Source: Colivivens sp963594655 (GTDB taxonomy: Bacteria > Bacteroidota > Bacteroidia > Bacteroidales > Bacteroidaceae). Taken from it: a stretch of 64,000 nucleotides of DNA. The position numbers and the translations under genes were made by a program. This document shows positions 26,910 to 36,146 of this stretch, piece by piece. The first letter of the stretch is position 1. Each line of letters begins with the position of its first letter. The notes below the pieces were generated by a model. That model had not been told where the DNA came from and did no database searches. It was given only the letters and a program-made list of their open reading frames with translations. The stretch covers positions 20,638 to 84,637 of the forward strand of contig CAVBFD010000001.1 in assembly GCA_963594655.1 (NCBI GenBank), written 5' to 3'.

Positions 26910-28514
26910 TTAATGTGTCTTTATTTTGTATTTGTTCTCTTTCTTGTGCTTGCCTATCTGCGCATTGGTCTCTGGGAAGTACTTGGAGATGAGCTTATAG
27001 AGGCGCGGGTCGTACTTCTTGAGTTCTTCCCTCGTATTGACGGGGTTGTGCTTTCCGTCAGGACTTGCCACCTCGGCGTTGACATTGAACCAGTCCTGAA
27101 CGCCCTCTGCCCAGTACTCCTCGTACACGCTCCCGGCATACGTGTCCTTCCATTTCCCTTCATTCAGTGCCTGTGTCAACAAGTCCTGTAACTGGTCGTT
27201 GATGGTCGGGTCAACCTGCAGTATTCCTATCAGATGGATGGAGTGCGAGAACTCGTGGATGAGAATGTCCTCCGCATGGTACTTGTCCCACGGGTATGCC
27301 ATGATGTTCTCCTCGGCGCATGAAGTGATAGGTTCCATGAGTGTGCCGCCCAGTCCACGTGCGCGCAGGTTCCAGTTGAGGCTTCTGTCGTGCCTCATCC
27401 CACTGTGTTCAGGCACGTCGATGGTCACCTCTTTCTGTCCCATGACCACAACCCTCGTGTCCACCTTTGCCATGCACTTGAGAACTTCCTCAGGCAGCAT
27501 GCTGGTCATGCAGTATATGGTCTTGAATGCCTGTGCCAAGGCACTGTCAGGCACCTGGTCGGACGACAGTATATGGATGCCGTTGCAGTCCACGTGCTTC
27601 TTGTAGAACTTGGTGTCGAGCTTGAGACGTGTGGCCAGCTCCTCAGACACACGCTCCACCTTACACTCCGGTACCGCTATGTTCAACTTCTTCTCCTTGT
27701 TGAGTTTCCTGTATGCCTTTGCGTCATCCTTCTTGTACAGGTTTGACTTGGTGTGGTTGCTGCGGTAAGGAACGTCCGCATTGAAGTATCTGGCGATGAA
27801 ATCATACAGCCCACTGTCGTATTTCTTCAGGTCAGCCCTGGTGTTCACCCAGTTGTGTTCACCGTTTGGCAGTGGAGCTTCAGCGTTGACATCAAGCCAG
27901 TCCTGCACTCCCTCTGCAAAATACTCAAGCATGTTGCCGCCGGCATACGTGTTCTTGTACTTGCCGGCCAGTGTGGCGTTGGTATGCAAGTCGAACAGTT
28001 GCTTTTCCGCCTGTGGATACACCTTGCTTATGCCGAGCTTGAAGACAGTCTTGGCAAAGTACTTGACCAGGATGTCCTCCGCATAGTTGGGGTCTATCTG
28101 GTATGCGAGGACGTTCTCCTCGGCGGCGAGAGTGACTGGCAGGTCTTCCGACGCCTCCAGTCCACGGCAATGTATGTCCCAATAAGGCTTGATGCCGGGG
28201 TAGTCCTTGTACTCCGGCAGTTCTGTTATTCCTTCATAACGTCCCATGACGATGACGCGCGGACTGTAGCTGACCATTTTGTCCAGCACTTCCTTAGGCA
28301 ACATGTCTGTCATGGACTCAATCTGCCTGTATACCTTGACGAGGCAACTGTCCGGAGCCTTGTCCCCCGTAACGATATGTATGCCGTTACAGTTCATGTA
28401 CTTCACATAATAGGAGTCGAGACCGAGGTCTGTGGGAGGTGTGGTTATGGTCTGTGCCTGACTTGTCAGTGTACCGATTCCCAGTGCCAAACACGACAAT
28501 AAAGAGTGTTTCAT
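26910..28514 (-). CDS. Secreted tandem-repeat metalloprotease with one active-type and one degenerate domain
   Basis: 534 residues with a signal peptide (SLLSCLALGIGTLTSQAQ). The mature protein is two homologous halves of about 250 residues: both begin with YMNCNGIHI / HVDCNGIHI, carry VIVMG / VVVMG, AEENVLAY / AEENIMAY, and end with EGVQDW and NTR..LKKYD. The second half has a zinc site HEFSH (418-422) with a likely third ligand Glu in YWAEGVQDW about 48 residues on. At the same place the first half reads KYFAK, so both His and the Glu are lost. This is a gluzincin-like protease fused to a pseudoprotease. I do not recognise the family. Lying between P5C dehydrogenase and the flavoprotein, it may release proline-containing peptides (inference). 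Confidence 0.7.
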   Translation of the reverse strand: MKHSLLSCLALGIGTLTSQAQTITTPPTDLGLDSYYVKYMNCNGIHIVTGDKAPDSCLVKVYRQIESMTDMLPKEVLDKMVSYSPRVIVMGRYEGITELPEYKDYPGIKPYWDIHCRGLEASEDLPVTLAAEENVLAYQIDPNYAEDILVKYFAKTVFKLGISKVYPQAEKQLFDLHTNATLAGKYKNTYAGGNMLEYFAEGVQDWLDVNAEAPLPNGEHNWVNTRADLKKYDSGLYDFIARYFNADVPYRSNHTKSNLYKKDDAKAYRKLNKEKKLNIAVPECKVERVSEELATRLKLDTKFYKKHVDCNGIHILSSDQVPDSALAQAFKTIYCMTSMLPEEVLKCMAKVDTRVVVMGQKEVTIDVPEHSGMRHDRSLNWNLRARGLGGTLMEPITSCAEENIMAYPWDKYHAEDILIHEFSHSIHLIGILQVDPTINDQLQDLLTQALNEGKWKDTYAGSVYEEYWAEGVQDWFNVNAEVASPDGKHNPVNTREELKKYDPRLYKLISKYFPETNAQIGKHKKENKYKIKTH

Positions 28515-28567
28515 TATTTCTTTTGGATTAAGTTTTATTGTGGTAATAAAGAGCGGTAATAAAAAAG

Positions 28568-28603
28568 CAAGTCCCCTCTCGCTTGTCGGAAAGAGGGGAC
28601 TTG
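28568..28603 (-). terminator. Rho-independent terminator after P5C dehydrogenase
   Basis: CAAGTCCCCTCT pairs with AGAGGGGACTTG (12 bp, 12-base loop) just after the stop at 28615, and the minus-strand transcript continues with a GC then a T6 run. It lies between pruA and the protease gene, so downstream expression may depend on read-through. Confidence 0.85.
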
Positions 28604-28614
28604 TGGGTTATTTA

Positions 28615-30240
28615 TTATTTCATGTATGAATAGCGGTAGTCTGTCGGTGGAACCAAAGTCTCCTTGATTACACGCGGGAGTACCCAACGGATAAGGTTGA
28701 ACTCGCCACCGGCCTTGTCGTTCGTACCGGAAGCGCGGCTTCCTCCGAACGGTTGCAGACCTACCACAGCGCCTGTAGGACGGTCGTTCACGTAGAAGTT
28801 GCCGGCTGTGTAGCACAACTCGTCGGAAATCTTCTCGACAGCGAGACGGTCCTGACCGAATACGGAACCTGTCAGTCCGTAAGGAGAAGTGGTGTCGCAG
28901 TACTTGACTGCCTCGTCCACCTTGTCGTCCTCATATACGTATACTGTGAGTACCGGACCGAAGAGTTCCTCTTCCATGGTCTTGAAGTGTGGGTCGGTAG
29001 TCTCGATGACAGTCGGTTCGATGAAGTAACCTATGCTCTTGTCGTACCTGCCGCCCATGACAATCTTGGCGTCCTTTGAGGCCTTCGCATACTCGATGTA
29101 AGAGGCGATGTTGTCGAATGAAGCCTCGTCGATGACAGCGTTGAGGTAGTTGCGGCAATCCATAACGTCACCCATCGTGATCTCACCGTTGAACTTCTTC
29201 ATCTTGTCGAGAACAGGTCCCCACAGACTCTTGGGGATATACATACGGCTGGCTGCGGAACACTTCTGTCCCTGGTACTCGTATGCTCCTGTGAATGCGG
29301 CGTGCGCTACAGCGTCGATGTCTGCTGACGGGTGTACGAAGATGTAGTCCTTACCGCCGGTCTCACCGACCAGACGAGGATAGCTTACGTACTTCTCGAT
29401 GTTTTCGCCCACTGACTTCCAGAGAGACTGGAATGTCTTTGTGGAACCGGTGAAGTGGATACCGGCGAGGTCCTTGCTTTCGCAGCATATCTTACCGATT
29501 TCAGAACCGCGGCTTGGAACGAAGTTGACAACACCGTCAGGCACACCTGCCTCCTTGAACATCTGCATGAGATAGTAGTTTGACAGGATGGCTGTAGACG
29601 ATGGTTTCCAGATGGTGGTATTACCCATCAGCACCGGTGTCATGTTGAGGTTACATGCGATTGAAGAGAAGTTGAATGGAGTCACTGCAAGCACGAATCC
29701 TTCGAGAGGACGGTACTCTGTGTTGTCGATGACTCCGTTGCCGTTCTTCGGCTGTATGCTGTAGAGCTTTGAAGCGTAGTGTACATTGTAACGGAAGAAG
29801 TCGATGGTCTCGCATGCGGAGTCTATCTCTGCCTGATAGATGTTCTTGCTCTGACCGAGCATGGTAGCCGCATTGAGGATAGGGCGGTACTTGGTGGCAA
29901 GAAGCTCGGCGCATTTCATGATGATGGCGGCGCGTACAGTCCAGTCTGTGTTGGCCCACTGCTTGTGCGCTTCCATTGCGGCGTCGATGGCCATCTTTAT
30001 CTCCTTCTCTCCTGCCTTGTGGTAGTGGGCGAGGACATGCTCGTGGTCGTGAGGGCAGACAACATCAGCGGTGTTGCCTGTGCGGATTTCCTTGCCGCCG
30101 ATGATAAGTGGAATGTCAAGGACAGTGTCATGCTGACGTTTCAGTTCCGCATCGAGCTCGATTCGCTCGGGACTTCCTTCAAGATAACTTTTTACCGGCT
30201 CGTTCGCCGGGGTTGGAAATGTTACAATTGAATTCTTCAT
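28615..30240 (-). CDS. pruA: L-glutamate gamma-semialdehyde (1-pyrroline-5-carboxylate) dehydrogenase
   Basis: 541 residues. This aldehyde dehydrogenase oxidises glutamate semialdehyde/P5C to glutamate with NAD+, the second step of proline breakdown. The N-terminus (NEPVKSYLEGSPER) is that of stand-alone P5C dehydrogenases. The catalytic Glu is in LVGETGGKDYIF near residue 293 and the nucleophile Cys in YQGQKCSAASRMY near residue 327; the motif FGPVLTVYVYEDD follows. A TTTG-N20-TAACTTTG promoter lies upstream and a strong terminator downstream. The protease and flavoprotein genes lie next on the same strand, completing a plausible proline-to-glutamate route. Confidence 0.95.
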   Translation of the reverse strand: MKNSIVTFPTPANEPVKSYLEGSPERIELDAELKRQHDTVLDIPLIIGGKEIRTGNTADVVCPHDHEHVLAHYHKAGEKEIKMAIDAAMEAHKQWANTDWTVRAAIIMKCAELLATKYRPILNAATMLGQSKNIYQAEIDSACETIDFFRYNVHYASKLYSIQPKNGNGVIDNTEYRPLEGFVLAVTPFNFSSIACNLNMTPVLMGNTTIWKPSSTAILSNYYLMQMFKEAGVPDGVVNFVPSRGSEIGKICCESKDLAGIHFTGSTKTFQSLWKSVGENIEKYVSYPRLVGETGGKDYIFVHPSADIDAVAHAAFTGAYEYQGQKCSAASRMYIPKSLWGPVLDKMKKFNGEITMGDVMDCRNYLNAVIDEASFDNIASYIEYAKASKDAKIVMGGRYDKSIGYFIEPTVIETTDPHFKTMEEELFGPVLTVYVYEDDKVDEAVKYCDTTSPYGLTGSVFGQDRLAVEKISDELCYTAGNFYVNDRPTGAVVGLQPFGGSRASGTNDKAGGEFNLIRWVLPRVIKETLVPPTDYRYSYMK

Positions 30241-30288
30241 AAGAACGCTTATTTGTTTAAATAAATATGTTACTTAGTTTTTACCGTG

Positions 30289-30320
30289 CAAAGTTATGGC
30301 TTTGGCAAAAGATGAGCAAA
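30289..30320 (-). promoter_or_regulatory. Promoter of the P5C dehydrogenase gene
   Basis: On the minus strand TTTG (30317-30320) is followed after 20 bases by TAACTTTG (30289-30296), a complete Bacteroidota promoter, 49 bases before the ATG. Confidence 0.75.
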
Positions 30321-30423
30321 TAATTAAGGCGTTTTTTCCATTGCCGAACGCAATTTCTTGACTTGACAGTGTGAAAGCCACGAAAATATTATGGTCAATG
30401 TTGCCCGAACGGATTAATTTGTC

Positions 30424-30431
30424 TATATTTG
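30424..30431 (+). promoter_or_regulatory. Putative -7 box of the arabinofuranosidase gene
   Basis: TATATTTG matches TAnnTTTG 66 bases before the chosen ATG at 30497. Its position is one reason to reject the longer open frame that begins at 30371. Confidence 0.55.
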
Positions 30432-30496
30432 CATCGTTTTCGGGGACAACCCGAATCAGAAGAAGGCATTTTACAATCAAACTCCTGATAATAAGT

Positions 30497-32467
30497 ATGA
30501 ACAAGAAATTGACTTTAGCTCTGGCGCTGACCCTCGGCACGATGGGACTGAACGCGCAGACTCATGAATTCAACATCACCCCAAAGAAGATGGGGGCTGC
30601 TATTCCGTCCACACTGTATGGAATATTCTTTGAGGACATCAACTATGCCGCCGACGGTGGCTTGTACGGTGAACTGGTGAAGAACCGCTCGTTCGAGTTT
30701 CCCGACAACTACATGGGGTGGAAGAAGTTCGGGCATGTGGACCTGAGGAATGACGGTCCGTTCGACAAGAACCCGCATTATATCCGTGTCAGCTACAGCG
30801 GACACAACGACAAGTTCTCCGGAGTGGAGAACGAGGGCTTCTTTGGCATCGGCTACGCCAAGGGGGAGGAATACCGCTTCTCCGTTTGGGCAAGAGTGCC
30901 GGAAGGCGGTACAGGCAAAATCCGTGTAATGCTGTGTGATCCCAACACGATGGAGGAGCGTCAGCAGTTTGTGGAGAAGGAACTGACTGTTGACAGTAAG
31001 GAGTGGAAGAAATACACTGTGGTGCTGAAGTCCACTAAGACAGTGAACAAGGGTACTCTGCGTGTGATGCTCAGTAGAGGCAGCGCTGTTGTTGACCTCG
31101 AACACGTCAGCCTGTTCCCTGTAGACACGTTCAACGGTCATGAGAACGGTATGCGCAAGGACTTGGCACAGGCTCTCGCAGACCTCAAGCCTGGCGTGTT
31201 CCGCTTCCCCGGAGGATGTATCGTGGAGGGAACGGACCTGAACACGCGTTACCAGTGGAAGAACTCCGTAGGGCCTGTGGAGAACCGTCCTCTCAACGAG
31301 AACCGTTGGCACTACACCTTCGACTACCGCTTCTTCCCCGACTATTACCAGAGCTATGGACTGGGATTCTATGAGTACTTCCTGCTGTGTGAGGAAATCG
31401 GGGCCACCGCCCTGCCTGTGGTGAGCGTGGGTCTGTCATGCCAGTTCCAGAACTACAATGAGGAGGCTCACGTGCCGGTGGACGAGCTGCAACCGTACAT
31501 CGACGATGTGCTTGACCTCATAGAATTCGCAAACGGTGACCCTGCCACCAACCAGTGGGCTAAGTTGCGCGCGGACATGGGACATCCCGAACCGTTCAAC
31601 CTCAAGTATGTGGCTATAGGCAACGAACAGTGGGGACAGACCTACATAGACCATCTGAAACCGTTCATCGACCCTGTACGCAAGAAATACCCGAACATCA
31701 AGATTATCGGCACTTCAGGTCCTAACAGCGAGGGCAAGGACTTCGACTTCCTCTGGCCGGAGATGGTGAAGGTGGGCGCAGACCTCGTGGACGAGCATTT
31801 CTACCGTCCTGAGAGTTGGTTCCTCAATAGCGGCAACCGCTACGACAACTACTCACGCAAGGGACCTAAGGTGTTTGCCGGTGAATACGCGTGCCACGGA
31901 AAAGGCAAGAAATGGAACCATTTCGAGGCCGCGCTGCTGGAGGCCGCTTTCCTGACAGGCGTGGAGCGTAATGCAGATGTGGTGGAGATGGCCACTTATG
32001 CGCCTCTGTTCGCGCATATCGACGGATGGCAGTGGCGTCCAGACCTTATCTGGTACGATAACCTCCGTTCTTTCCGTTCCTGCTCTTACCAGGTGCAGCA
32101 GTTGTATTCCACAACCAAAGGAACGAATGTGGTCAGTCTGACTATGAACGGCAAGCCGGTGGCCGGCAATGACGATCAGGACGGTCTGTTCGCAAGCGCC
32201 AACTTCGACAAGAACACAGGGTGCTACAACGTGAAGATTGTGAATGTGGGCGACAAGCCACAGGACGTGACCCTCAACCTGAAGGGTATGAAGGGTGAAC
32301 ACAAGGGCAAGCTCATCTCGTTCCATGCGGATGACATGGACGGTGAGAACACACTTGACGATCCGCACAAGTATGAGCCGACGACAAAAGACATCACGGT
32401 GTCCGCTCCTGCCTATTCAGTCAGTGTACCTGCCAAGACCTTCGTTGTCTATCAGTTCGCCAAATGA
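30497..32467 (+). CDS. Alpha-L-arabinofuranosidase, GH51
   Basis: 656 residues from the ATG at 30497, which gives a proper signal peptide (KKLTLALALTLGTMGLNAQ). It releases terminal arabinose from arabinan or arabinoxylan in the periplasm or outside the cell. After an N-terminal part (FGIFFEDINYAADGGLYGEL pattern with a carbohydrate-binding-like insert, about residues 60-210) comes the TIM barrel: RFPGGCIVEG near 235, the acid/base Glu in AIGNEQWGQTY near 375 and the nucleophile Glu in VFAGEYACHG near 461. The C-terminal all-beta domain ends at VVYQFAK. It stands alone, without a SusC/D pair, and is bounded by a strong terminator. Confidence 0.95.
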   Translation: MNKKLTLALALTLGTMGLNAQTHEFNITPKKMGAAIPSTLYGIFFEDINYAADGGLYGELVKNRSFEFPDNYMGWKKFGHVDLRNDGPFDKNPHYIRVSYSGHNDKFSGVENEGFFGIGYAKGEEYRFSVWARVPEGGTGKIRVMLCDPNTMEERQQFVEKELTVDSKEWKKYTVVLKSTKTVNKGTLRVMLSRGSAVVDLEHVSLFPVDTFNGHENGMRKDLAQALADLKPGVFRFPGGCIVEGTDLNTRYQWKNSVGPVENRPLNENRWHYTFDYRFFPDYYQSYGLGFYEYFLLCEEIGATALPVVSVGLSCQFQNYNEEAHVPVDELQPYIDDVLDLIEFANGDPATNQWAKLRADMGHPEPFNLKYVAIGNEQWGQTYIDHLKPFIDPVRKKYPNIKIIGTSGPNSEGKDFDFLWPEMVKVGADLVDEHFYRPESWFLNSGNRYDNYSRKGPKVFAGEYACHGKGKKWNHFEAALLEAAFLTGVERNADVVEMATYAPLFAHIDGWQWRPDLIWYDNLRSFRSCSYQVQQLYSTTKGTNVVSLTMNGKPVAGNDDQDGLFASANFDKNTGCYNVKIVNVGDKPQDVTLNLKGMKGEHKGKLISFHADDMDGENTLDDPHKYEPTTKDITVSAPAYSVSVPAKTFVVYQFAK

Positions 32468-32508
32468 CCATAGGGCCGTCTGCGGCTCAGTGTGACATAC
32501 ATCAAAAT

Positions 32509-32538
32509 GGGGTGTGCCGGAATCAACCGGCACACCCC
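32509..32538. terminator. Bidirectional terminator between convergent genes
   Basis: GGGGTGTGCCGG pairs with CCGGCACACCCC (12 bp, 6-base loop) between the arabinofuranosidase stop and the convergent small exported protein. Confidence 0.8.
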
Positions 32539-32569
32539 TGTTCAATTAATGATTCTATGATGGTGTTGA

Positions 32570-33010
32570 CTATAGTCTGAACCACTTGTCAATCAGATCT
32601 TCCAACGAGTCAGCCAACTGGCCGCTGTCTATCTCCGACCCGTTGATGACCACCGTGTCGTTGTTCCTCGCCACCTCTATGATGTGGGCTATCTGGCCTT
32701 CAGTCAGTTCGTAGTTGCAGGTGTAATAGCTGACCTTCCTTGTCTTTGGGATGACATTCACCCAACCGTCGTTGAGGATGCATGCCGCGTCGATGACGCT
32801 CTCTCCGCTGTCGCTGAGGATGTCGAGTGAGAAATCCACATCCTTCCGTGACTCCTCAAGGATGCTCAAGATACACTTGTGTGACACTGGGTTGAATCCG
32901 ATGCCCACTTCCATTGTCTTGTTTACTGGAGTGTAATACACTACCGGGCTTTGAGCCGCCATTGTGACGCTTACGATTACCGCTGCGAGAGTTGCCAATA
33001 CTTTCTTCAT
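32570..33010 (-). CDS. Small exported protein of unknown function
   Basis: 146 residues from the ATG at 33010, which gives a clean signal peptide (KKVLATLAAVIVSVTMAAQ); a longer frame to 33103 would cross the promoter box. The mature part (VVYYTPVNKTMEVGIGFNP, then IIEVARNNDTVVINGSE) has no family I recognise and no Cys-rich or metal motif. It appears to be a soluble periplasmic or secreted protein of about 125 residues. It is a single-gene unit with its own promoter and shares a terminator with the convergent arabinofuranosidase. Confidence 0.75.
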   Translation of the reverse strand: MKKVLATLAAVIVSVTMAAQSPVVYYTPVNKTMEVGIGFNPVSHKCILSILEESRKDVDFSLDILSDSGESVIDAACILNDGWVNVIPKTRKVSYYTCNYELTEGQIAHIIEVARNNDTVVINGSEIDSGQLADSLEDLIDKWFRL

Positions 33011-33071
33011 AACTTGTTTCCTTTCTGATTTTATGTCCGTTATTATTTTTGTTTCTGTCTGTTTGACGCTG

Positions 33072-33079
33072 CAAAGGTA
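33072..33079 (-). promoter_or_regulatory. Putative -7 box of the small exported protein
   Basis: The minus strand reads TACCTTTG 62 bases before the ATG at 33010. Confidence 0.6.
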
Positions 33080-33190
33080 GAATGTTTTAATGGCGTGGGA
33101 CATTTTCTTTTCCTAAACATGCGGGGCTTTTCCCCTACGGAAAATAGGACTTTCTCCTGTTAAACCATCGAGATGTCCAGAAAGATTTAG

Positions 33191-33198
33191 TATCTTTG
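33191..33198 (+). promoter_or_regulatory. Putative -7 box of the PorW-PorX operon
   Basis: TATCTTTG matches TAnnTTTG 51 bases upstream of the PorW-like start at 33249. Confidence 0.6.
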
Positions 33199-33248
33199 CA
33201 GTCAATAAAAACACGGTTGTTCCGTTATTACATTATATAGTTATAGAG

Positions 33249-36146
33249 GTGAAAGTGAAAAGGACTGTCGGCTACATACTGACGTTGCTGCTTATATGCG
33301 CAGCTGTGTCATGCTCCACAAAGAAGAATACGGGCATGACGCTTCGTGTGCAGGCATTCAAGGCAAGATACAACACCTACTATAACGGCAGTCAGGCTTT
33401 CATCGAGGGTGTCGAGTCGCAGCGTGAGGGCAACAAGGACAACTACATGGAGATTCTGCCCTTCTACATGACTGGCAACGCAGCTACACGCAAGTTGGGT
33501 TCGGGACAGTTTGACCGCGCCATCGAAAAGAGCCAGAAGACCATCAAGCTCCACAGTATCACGAAGAAGCCTGAGTTGAGTGCCAGACAGAGGCGCAGTG
33601 CCAAGGGAAAGGCCTTGCTGGCGCTGAAGGAGTACAACCCGTTCCTCCATAAGGCGTGGTTTTTGATGGCGGACGCTCAGTTCCGTAAAGGGGACTATTT
33701 TGAGGCGGCGTCCACTTACGCCTATATCCAGCGGATCTTCCCCACACGTCCCAACATCGTGGCGCGCGCCAGGGTGCTGGAGGCGAGGTGCTATGCGGAG
33801 ATGGACTGGTACTACGATGCGGAAAACCTGATAAGCCGTGCCGAACGTGACAGTTTCCCCACGAGTCTCGAACCGGCGAAGGCGGCGGTGTTGGCTAACT
33901 GTCAGATCCGTCAGCAACAATATGAGGAGGCTATCCCCAACATACTGAAGGCCGTGAGGAAGCAAAAGGGTTCGCTTGAGAAGGCGCGCCTCTACTTTCT
34001 GTTGGGACAACTCTACCGCCAGACGGGACAGGACCGCCTGGCATACAAGGCGTTCAAGAAGGTATGCTCCAAGAACCCTCCCTATGAACTGGAGTTCAAC
34101 GCCCGTATAAAACAGACGGAGGTGATGTCCAAGGGACAGTCGAAGCAGATGATAGGCAAATTGCGCAGGATGGCGCGGAGCGACAAGAATAAGGACTATC
34201 TCGACCAGGTGTACTATGCCATTGGCAACATATATCTTGCGCAGGGGGATACCGTCCACGCACTGTACGCTTACCGTGACGGAGTGGAGAAAAGTACGCG
34301 CGGCGGTATAGAGAAAGGAATCGTGTGGCTTCGTCTGGGACAGCTTTACTGGGACACCGGGGAGTTTGTCAAGGCGCAGGAGTGTTATGCCGGTGTGCTG
34401 GGACTCTACGACAAGGATCGTGAAGACTATGAGGAGGTGGCGGACAGGGCGAAGATACTGGAGGAACTGTTGCCTCATGCACAGGCGGTGGAGTTGCAGG
34501 ACAGTCTACAGGCTTTGGCCCGTATGGACTCTCTGGAGAGGATGAAGAAGATAAGGCTTATTATCGAGGAGGTCAAGAAGAAAGAGAAGGAGGAGGCAAG
34601 GCAGAACGCACAGGAGACACAGACCGACCAGTCAGCGCAGAAGACGGGACAGAACCAGACCAACCGCACCGGCAGACAGGATAAGGCCGAATGGTATTTC
34701 TACAACCCGACCGCCGTGGCGAACGGAAAGAAGGAGTTCCAACGGAAATGGGGACAGAGGGAACTGGCGGACGACTGGCGGCGAAGCAACAAGACGGTAC
34801 TTGCCGCCGATGACTCCGGGGAGACGGATACTGATGATGCGGAACTGTCGGACTCCATAGCCAACGACTCCACACTGACACTGGACGGTGACAGTCTGGT
34901 TGAAGGCGACCGGGAGAAGCTCGACAAACTGAAGGGGTACGAGAACGACCCTCACCGACCGGAGTATTACCTGAAGGACATACCGCTGACAGACGAACAG
35001 AAGGAAGCGTCGGACAAGTTGCTTGCAGACGGACTCTACAACTCGGCTGTCATATATAAAGACCGCATGGACAATTTCCCACTGGCTGAACGCACGTTCC
35101 AGCGGATATGTATCGATTTCCCTGACTTTGAGCATATGGACGAGACTTATTACAACATGTTCCAGCTCTATTCAAGGTACGGATATACAGACTATGCGGC
35201 GGACTATAAGTCGAAACTCATCAACGAATTCCCGGACAACGAACATGCCCGGATGATTGCCGATCCCGAGTTTGAGTTCAAGGCGCGCTATGGTGTGGCA
35301 CAGGAGGATTCGTTCTATCAGGACGCTTACAACGCCTACGTGGACGAAGACTACGACAGGGTTATCGCTGACGCGGAACAGGCCGGGGAGAAATATCCGG
35401 AGGGGGCCAACAGACCGCGATTCATGTTCCTCAACGCCATGAGCCGGCTCAACAAGGGACAGACCCAACAGTTCATGTCCTCCATGAAGGAGATTGTGGA
35501 TAAATATCCTCAGAGTACTGTAAGTGAACTGGCTGGTCTGTTCGTTAAGGGTATGCAGGACGGACGGTTGCTGCAGGGCGGCAGGATGAACAACGGATCG
35601 GTATGGGAACGCCGACGCGGGTATGTGGAAGGCGACTCGCTGATGGCGGACACAACCTTCTCCGACGAGAAAAACTGCAACTGGCTCTTCCTTATAGCCT
35701 ATGAGAGCGGTAGCGTCAACGAAAACAGGCTTCTCTTCGAGATGGCGCAGTACAACTTCTCAAGTTTCACGGTGAGGAACTTCGACATGGAACTGGAGAA
35801 AGGCGCTGACATAAGTCTGTTGAAGATAGGCACGTTCATGAATTATGACGAGACCTACATCTATCTCCACCGTCTGACCAACAACAGTGCGATGGCGGAA
35901 AAGCTGGAGGGACTGAAACTACTTGTGATATCGGAGGAGAACCTGGCGAGAATCGCAAAGGGACTGAGCTACGCTGATTATTTCGAGTTCTATGACAGGG
36001 TGTTCGACCGTGTAGGCGGACTCCATGTGGACGAGAACCTGCTCGACGAGCCTGATGTGGAGATAAAAGACCCGGACGACCTCTATGAGGAGGAGCTGGA
36101 GAACGGAGACTATTACGAGGATGACGAAGACAACTATATATTCTGA
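33249..36146 (+). CDS. porW: Type IX secretion lipoprotein PorW/SprE-like, TPR repeats
   Basis: 965 residues. The signal peptide ends AAVSCSTKKNTGM, a lipobox, and the conserved start of the mature protein (ARYNTYYNGSQAFIEG, then DNYMEILPFYMTGN) is characteristic of PorW/SprE. TPR-like helices fill residues about 100-400 and 580-760 (YEEAIPNILKAVRKQKG, KARLYFLLGQLYRQTGQDRL), separated by a charged, Gln-rich coiled segment (about 425-480, KKKEKEEARQNAQETQ). PorW/SprE is needed for type IX secretion and gliding, linking the periplasmic motor to the outer-membrane complex. The acidic C-terminus (YYEDDEDNYIF) ends in TGATG, overlapping the start of PorX. Confidence 0.85.
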   Translation: MKVKRTVGYILTLLLICAAVSCSTKKNTGMTLRVQAFKARYNTYYNGSQAFIEGVESQREGNKDNYMEILPFYMTGNAATRKLGSGQFDRAIEKSQKTIKLHSITKKPELSARQRRSAKGKALLALKEYNPFLHKAWFLMADAQFRKGDYFEAASTYAYIQRIFPTRPNIVARARVLEARCYAEMDWYYDAENLISRAERDSFPTSLEPAKAAVLANCQIRQQQYEEAIPNILKAVRKQKGSLEKARLYFLLGQLYRQTGQDRLAYKAFKKVCSKNPPYELEFNARIKQTEVMSKGQSKQMIGKLRRMARSDKNKDYLDQVYYAIGNIYLAQGDTVHALYAYRDGVEKSTRGGIEKGIVWLRLGQLYWDTGEFVKAQECYAGVLGLYDKDREDYEEVADRAKILEELLPHAQAVELQDSLQALARMDSLERMKKIRLIIEEVKKKEKEEARQNAQETQTDQSAQKTGQNQTNRTGRQDKAEWYFYNPTAVANGKKEFQRKWGQRELADDWRRSNKTVLAADDSGETDTDDAELSDSIANDSTLTLDGDSLVEGDREKLDKLKGYENDPHRPEYYLKDIPLTDEQKEASDKLLADGLYNSAVIYKDRMDNFPLAERTFQRICIDFPDFEHMDETYYNMFQLYSRYGYTDYAADYKSKLINEFPDNEHARMIADPEFEFKARYGVAQEDSFYQDAYNAYVDEDYDRVIADAEQAGEKYPEGANRPRFMFLNAMSRLNKGQTQQFMSSMKEIVDKYPQSTVSELAGLFVKGMQDGRLLQGGRMNNGSVWERRRGYVEGDSLMADTTFSDEKNCNWLFLIAYESGSVNENRLLFEMAQYNFSSFTVRNFDMELEKGADISLLKIGTFMNYDETYIYLHRLTNNSAMAEKLEGLKLLVISEENLARIAKGLSYADYFEFYDRVFDRVGGLHVDENLLDEPDVEIKDPDDLYEEELENGDYYEDDEDNYIF

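Noticed and set aside
30371..30496. 42-residue N-terminal extension of the arabinofuranosidase
   Set aside because: It spans the promoter box at 30424 and would bury the signal peptide that begins at 30497.
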